The notes under the pieces: model-generated
What the model was told of the DNA's origin: nothing
Database searches by the model: none
Seen by the model: the letters and a program-made list of their open reading frames with translations, nothing else
NCBI GenBank assembly: GCA_028571685.1
Contig: CM053143.1
Span: 54,677,208-54,741,207, forward strand
Direction: 5' to 3'
DNA length: 64,000 nucleotides
Source of the DNA: Heterohyrax brucei
Lineage: Eukaryota > Chordata > Mammalia > Hyracoidea > Procaviidae
In this document: one piece after another, positions 58,721 to 64,000 of the stretch
How positions within the stretch are numbered: position 1 is the stretch's first letter
How the letters are laid out: each line of letters starts with the position of its first letter
Program-made: the position numbers and the translations under genes

Positions 58721-59544
58721 GAAAGTGGAGTCAAAATGGCAGACTAAACATGTGTCTCTCTAAATCCCTCTGCAAACCAAGACCTGAACTGATAATTAAA
58801 CAGAACCTTCTGGACACGTAGAGAGCCCTAGGACATGGTGTAGGGCTGTTAATTTGGACTTCATACCATTGAATGGATAACTCCCTCTTTTGTGGTCCCC
58901 CACTTTTGGTGAGTGCTAGCTTTCATGGACTGAAGATAACTCGCCATTTTAACTTTCTTTCTCTGTCTTAACAGGCAGGCGGAGCTGGGAATTGACTAGC
59001 ACCTAATCTCAGATGCACAGCTGGTGGGATCGATGGGTGAAACTGTCACATTTGGAGAGCCTGGTTTTGTACACTGTACATCTCAGAACCTTCAGCCTCT
59101 GTGCCTCCACCACTGAGTAGTCTGTACCAAGACAGGTAGGGAGCTTGTGTGAGATGCCATGCTGTTCCTCTGGGAGGCAGATATACCTATACAGATGCCT
59201 CAGCTGGAGCTAAATCCTAGGCCAGGAGGCAGTGCCTCCCGGGAGGAGAATGCTTTTCTGGTAGAAAAGCAGTCTTTTACACAGTGTCACCTATGGCTGG
59301 GACCTGGCAGCAGAGGCCAAGAGGGCAGTAGCCTTTCTGTATTTTGAACTAGTTTATAACATCTGGGGTTGGATATAGAGGTGCTTACCTTGCCAGCTGG
59401 GAAGAGGAAGGGACCTGTACACCTAAAAACCTGCCTGACTTTGGAAGTTGTGAGATATCTTTTACCTTTCATTTTAAGAAAGACTAGAGAAACAACCGCA
59501 GTCCATCCTCACAGCATCTCTCCCAGGCTTTATTGACTCACATG

Positions 59545-60506
59545 ATGCCCAAAAGCAACAAAAGCAGCAAAAGCAGCAAACTCTGGATAAAACCATAACC
59601 AAGAAATCATCCATGGCTTCAAAAAGGCCCCAAAAGAAACAACCAAAGAACTTCCCAGATGAAGAAACCTTTCTGAAACTATCAGAATGTGAATGCAAAA
59701 GGATTATGTACAGAGCCCTCTTAGACCTTATATAAAATGCAGGACACCAAAATTAAGAAAGCTGTTCAATCTGATGGAATACCAGTACTCTGAAAACCAA
59801 CAGATCAAGAACAAGATCAAAGACATAGAAACTTCAATTCAAAGCTAAGAAAAAAAAATGGTGCAAACAGAAAATAGACTTTCTGACTTGGAAGACAGAG
59901 CTACTGACTCCAACATCTATGGTGAGCAATCAGAAAAAAGAAACAATGAAAATGAAGAAGCATTATGAAGCATGTGGGACTCTATTAAGAGGAACAATCT
60001 ATGATAAACTGGAGTTCCTGAACAGAGTGAGATACCTAAGAACACAGAGAGTGTTGCTGCTGAGCTGCTAACACAAACTTTCTCAGAAATTATGAAAGAG
60101 AATATAGATATCCAAGATGAATACTGAATGCCACTCTACATAGATCTCAAAAGAAATACTCCAAGACATACTATAATCAAGCTTAACAAAATGAAAACTA
60201 AGCAGAAACTCTTAAAGACAGAGACTCAAAGCAAAATTAACATTCAAAGGGAAACCCTTGAGGCTTTCATCAGATTTCTCCACAGAAACAACACTAGCAC
60301 AGAGACAGTGGTATGACACATTCAAATCTTGAAGGAGAAGAACTTCCAACCAAGAATTATAGATTCTGCAAAATGATTGTTCAAATATGAAAATGAAATT
60401 CAGTAATTTGCAGATAAACAGAAACTCAGAGACTTGGTAAAAACCAAAACAAAGCTACAAGAATACTGTAACAATCTGTTGGGTTAGAAGAACAAGACCA
60501 CTGACT
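59545..60506 (+). pseudogene. L1 ORF1 remnant (third L1)
   Basis: The sequence is collinear with ORF1 of the full-length copy: ATG near 59545 (MPKSNKSS...), coiled-coil part ending SDLEDRATDSN, RRM core region, and basic domain (NTPRHTIIKLNKMKTKQKLL) at about 60128-60230. At least one stop (for example TAA near 59735) and several 1-base indels split it into short open pieces. No intact protein is possible. Confidence 0.8.
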
Positions 60507-60935
60507 TTATATTTTAGAAGCAAATTCAGGGCACATCACCGAGAAATCTACTCAGTTAGAGAAGGCCCAAAACTTAATCAAAGCTTTAATAGTGAAAGAA
60601 ATGATCCAGAGAGCATATCATGAATACTATGCTGTCATTATATTGAAAAGCAGGATATACTACTGTCATTATAGTCCTTCCAGATGGGAAGAAAGTTAAT
60701 AACACTGGTAGTAATTCAAGTTGGGTTTATACATAGTTTATTAAGGGGGATCATGGGGCAGCGGTAGTGCACGATAAAGATGCAACATATCAACTTAAGA
60801 AATGTAATATAGGAGTCTCAACAACCACAAAACCAACCCACAAAAATACAAAAAGTTAACTCCCAAAGAAAAAGCTCCCAGAACAAATTAATAGAACAAC
60901 ACAGAAAACATCAAAACAAAAATAAACGTATCACA

Positions 60936-63845
60936 ATGACAGCACTAAACAAATACCTATGAATAATTACAGTGAATGTGAACAGACTGAACATTCTAGT
61001 AAAGAGACATTGAGTGACATATTGGATCAAAAGACACGACCCATCCATATGTTGCCTACAAGAAACTCACCTTAGACTTAAAAATAGGAACAAACTGAAA
61101 ATTAAAGGATGGATGAATCTATATCAAGCTAACAATACACAAAGAAGAGCAGGTGTGGCAATTCTAATCTCAGATAAAATCAATTTTAATGTAAAATCAA
61201 TCATCGTGGACAAGGATGAACACTATTTATTGCTGAAAGGTTTCATATGCAAGCAGGACTTAACAATATTAAATATTTATACACCTAATATTAGAGCACC
61301 TAAATACATCAAAGAAACACTGACTACATTCAAAAATGAAATAGATCATCCCACAACAATAGTGGGAGACTTCAACACTCTACTCTCAATACTGGACAGA
61401 TAATCTAGAAAAAAGCTCAATAAAAACACAGAAGACCTTACTGCCACAATTAACCAACTAGATCTCATTGACATATATAGAACTTTCTATCCATCAGCAG
61501 ACAACTACATCTTCTTCTCCACTGCACATGGAATGTTCTTCAGAATGGACCATGCATTAGGATATAAAGCAATTCTCAACAAAATCCATGTGACTGAATT
61601 AATGTAAAGTATCTTCTCAGATTATAAAGCCACAAAAGGTGAAATCAATAGCAGAAAAAAAGCATAGAAAGTGGAACTCATGGAAACTGAACAACATCTT
61701 GCTCAAAAAACCATAGGTTATAGAAGAAATCAAGAGTGAAATGAAGAAACTTATGGATTCCAGTGAGAATGAACCCTGGTTCTAAAACCAGGGAAAGACT
61801 CAACAAAAAAGTAGAACTACAGACTGGTATCACACATGAATCTAGACACAAAAATCTTCAACAAAATTCTTGCCAACAGAATACAACAACATATCAAAAA
61901 AATAATCCATCATGACTAAGTTGGATTCATATCAGGGATGCAAGAATTGTTCAACATCAGAAAAACAATTAATGTGATCAACCACATAAATAACACAAAA
62001 GACAAGGATTACCTGATTTTGTCTATTGATGCAGAAAAGGTAGTTGATAAAGTCCAACACCCACTCATGCTAAAAACTCTCAGCAACATAGGAATAGATG
62101 GCAAATTCCTCAATGCAATAAGGGTCATTTATGGCATACAAAACCAACTGCCTATGTTATCCTGAACACAGAGAGACTGAAACAATTTCCCTTGAGAACG
62201 GGAACTAGACAAGGATGCCCACTCTTACCTCTCCTATTCAACATTGTACTAAAAGTTCCAGCCAGAGCAATTAGACAAGACTGAGAAATAAAGAGCATCT
62301 GCATCGGCAAAGAAGAAGTAAAAAAACTCCCTCTTTGCATATGATATGATACTATCTGGAGAAAATCCTAAAGAATCCATATGTAAACTACTCAAACTGA
62401 TAGAAGAGTTCAGCAAAGTCTCAGGATACAAGATAAACATAAGTAAATTAGTAGGATTTCACTACACCAACCAGGAGATTGTTAATGAGGAACTCACCAA
62501 ATCAATACCATTTACTGTAGTCCCTGAGAAGATAAAGTACCTAGGATTAAATATAACCAGAGAAATAACAGACCTTTACAAAGAAAACTACAAGACCTTA
62601 CTATAAGAAACTAAGAGAGACTTCCATAAATGGAGAAACCTACCCTGCTCACAGATAGGAAGACATAACAGTGTGAAAATATCTATTCTACTTACATAAT
62701 GAAATCCCAATGCAAATTCCAGTGACATTTTTTAATGAGAAGGAGAAATAAATCAGCAACTTTGTTTGGAGAAGGAAGGAGTCCTGGATAAGTAAAGCAC
62801 TACTGAAGAAGAACGCACCGGGAGGCATCTCACTACCTGACTTCAGAAACTATTATACTGCCACAGTAGTCAAAACAGCATGGTCCTGGTACAAAAAGAG
62901 ACAGATAGATCAATGGAACAGAATTGAGACCCCAGAGATGACACCATCTTCCTATGAACAGCTGATATTCGACAAAGGCCTTAAGACATTAAATTGGGGT
63001 AAAAACAACTCTTCAACAAATGGTGCTCACAAAATTGGATATCCTTCTACAAAAAACTGAAGCAAGGCCCATGTCTTACACCTTACACAAAAAACAAATC
63101 AAACTGGTAAACAATCTAAACATCAAATTTAAAATGATTAAGCTCATCCAAGAAAAAGTACAAACAATGGAAGCTTTAGTACACAACACAGACAGACTTC
63201 AAAATCTGTCAAACAAATCACAAATAACAGAAGAGAAAATAAATCCATGGGAACTACTAAGAATCAAACACTTTTGCTCATCCAAAGACTTTATTAATAG
63301 TATTAAAAGGCTACCTACAGAATGGGAAAAATTATTTGGCAACTATATGTCAGGCCAATGCCTGATCTCCATAATCTATAAGGTACTACAAAATATCAAT
63401 AAGAAAAAGACAAATCATCCAATTAAGCGATGAGCAAAGGAGATGGAGAGACACTTTTCTAAAGAGGAGATCCAGGCAGCCAAAAAACACATGCAGACAT
63501 GCTCACGATCATTAGCTACTAAAGAAATTCAAATCAAAACTACAATGAGATACCATCTCATCCCAACAAGGTTGGCCATGATCCAAAAAATACAAAACAA
63601 CAAATGCTGGAGAGGATGCGGAGAAACTGGAACTCTCCTACACTGTTGGTGGGATTGTAAAATGATGCAAACTCTCTGGAAAGCAACCTCAAGCTTCCTT
63701 AAAAATCTGGATCCAGATATGCCATTTGACTCAGTAATTCCACTGCTCGGAATACATCCTACAGAATCAAGGCCATTCACACCAACTGATACATTCACAT
63801 GAATGTTTATAACAGCACAGTCCACAGCAGCAAAAAGATGGACGT
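60936..63845 (+). pseudogene. L1 ORF2 remnant with internal deletion (third L1)
   Basis: The endonuclease part reads from 61014 (IKRHDPSICCLQETHL, VGDFNTLLSILDR). It is truncated at its start by a stop a few codons after the ATG at 60936. At about 61772 the sequence jumps from the start of the linker region to the PGKD-like stretch before the reverse transcriptase motif A, a loss of about 705 bp relative to the copy at 10.7-14.3 kb. The catalytic FADD has become FAYD (62334-62345). The C-terminal part (63020-63802) keeps the Cys/His knuckle [18 protein letters not shown]. Confidence 0.85.
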
Positions 63846-64000
63846 GACCCTGATGCCCAACAACAGAGGAATGGATAGGTAAACTATGGTATATATAATC
63901 ATTGGAACACTATGCAATGATAAAGAACAATGATAATTTTAGGAAACACCTCATAACCTGGTTTCAATTGGAGGACATTATGCTAAGGGAAAGTAGTCAG

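Larger units (their letters stand above)
53214..64000 (-). other. FAT4: FAT4 upstream intron (partial, runs off the window)
   Basis: Everything to the right of the penultimate exon must be FAT4 intron until the next exon, which I do not see before 64000. It contains SINEs, a MER5-like element and two L1 bodies, listed separately. The stretch 53753-56244 shows no coding sequence and no confident repeat, apart from a T-rich patch near 54780-54850 and a GA-rich patch at 55290-55420. Confidence 0.75.
58721..64000 (+). mobile_element. Third L1, 5' complete, 3' end beyond the window
   Basis: The element starts GAAAGTGGAGTCAAAATGGC, homologous to the start of the L1 at 8312. It has a 5'UTR with a single repeat block, degraded ORF1 and ORF2, and the start of the 3'UTR at the window edge. 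It interrupts another L1 ORF2, which breaks off at about 58720. Many stops, frameshifts and an internal deletion of about 0.7 kb in ORF2 make it clearly older than the 8.3-15.5 kb copy. The target duplication cannot be checked because the 3' end is missing. Confidence 0.88.

Overview
The window is nuclear DNA from a placental mammal, most likely an afrotherian and probably a proboscidean (elephant type). Two points support this. It holds about fifteen copies or stubs of a tRNA-headed SINE with the AfroSINE layout, and RTE-type LINE remains whose 3' tail matches that of the SINE. It also carries the 3' end of FAT4, a vertebrate atypical cadherin gene. The repeat identities come from recognising the sequences; no library search was run.

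The only protein-coding gene is FAT4 on the minus strand. Its penultimate exon (53213-52952, laminin G region) is spliced to the terminal coding exon (50422-48558: end of laminin G, EGF-type modules, transmembrane helix, about 455-residue cytoplasmic tail, stop). A 3'UTR follows, probably ending near 47350. The splice sites are canonical, the phases match and the frame is intact. Sequence to the right of 53213 is FAT4 intron; sequence to the left of about 47340 is intergenic, with no gene that I can support.

The rest is mostly layered mobile elements. (1) 2.0-4.6 kb: a minus-strand RTE remnant interrupted by a plus-strand RTE 3' end and by LTRs. (2) 7.8-18.4 kb: an old minus-strand L1 with about 230-bp tandem units at its 5' end, split by a younger full-length plus-strand L1 (8312-15508) that has an exact 11-bp target-site duplication and only four visible coding lesions. 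(3) 18.4-24.5 kb: an L1 tail holding an LTR that itself holds an RTE stub, then further LTRs and SINEs. (4) 27.7-28.3 kb: an internally deleted mariner element with both terminal inverted repeats. (5) 32.0-39.1 kb: six copies of one LTR family in the same orientation, with an RTE remnant and SINEs. (6) 40.5-45.7 kb: an LTR holding a SINE, an L2 tail, and an inverted-repeat DNA transposon split by a second kind of LTR. (7) 56.2-64.0 kb: MER5-like, SINE and L1 sequence, ending in a third L1 that runs off the window.

The main LTR family begins TGTCATGG and ends GACTAAGACA. It is about 0.5 kb, and one copy has an exact 5-bp target duplication, so it fits an ERV3/MaLR-type LTR. SINEs lie inside LTRs and an LTR lies inside a SINE, so the two families were active over overlapping periods. 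I found no CRISPR array, operon, functional RNA gene or convincing new biological system. The observations most worth checking are the tandem-unit L1 5' end, the nested insertions with readable target duplications, and the SINE-filled last intron of FAT4.
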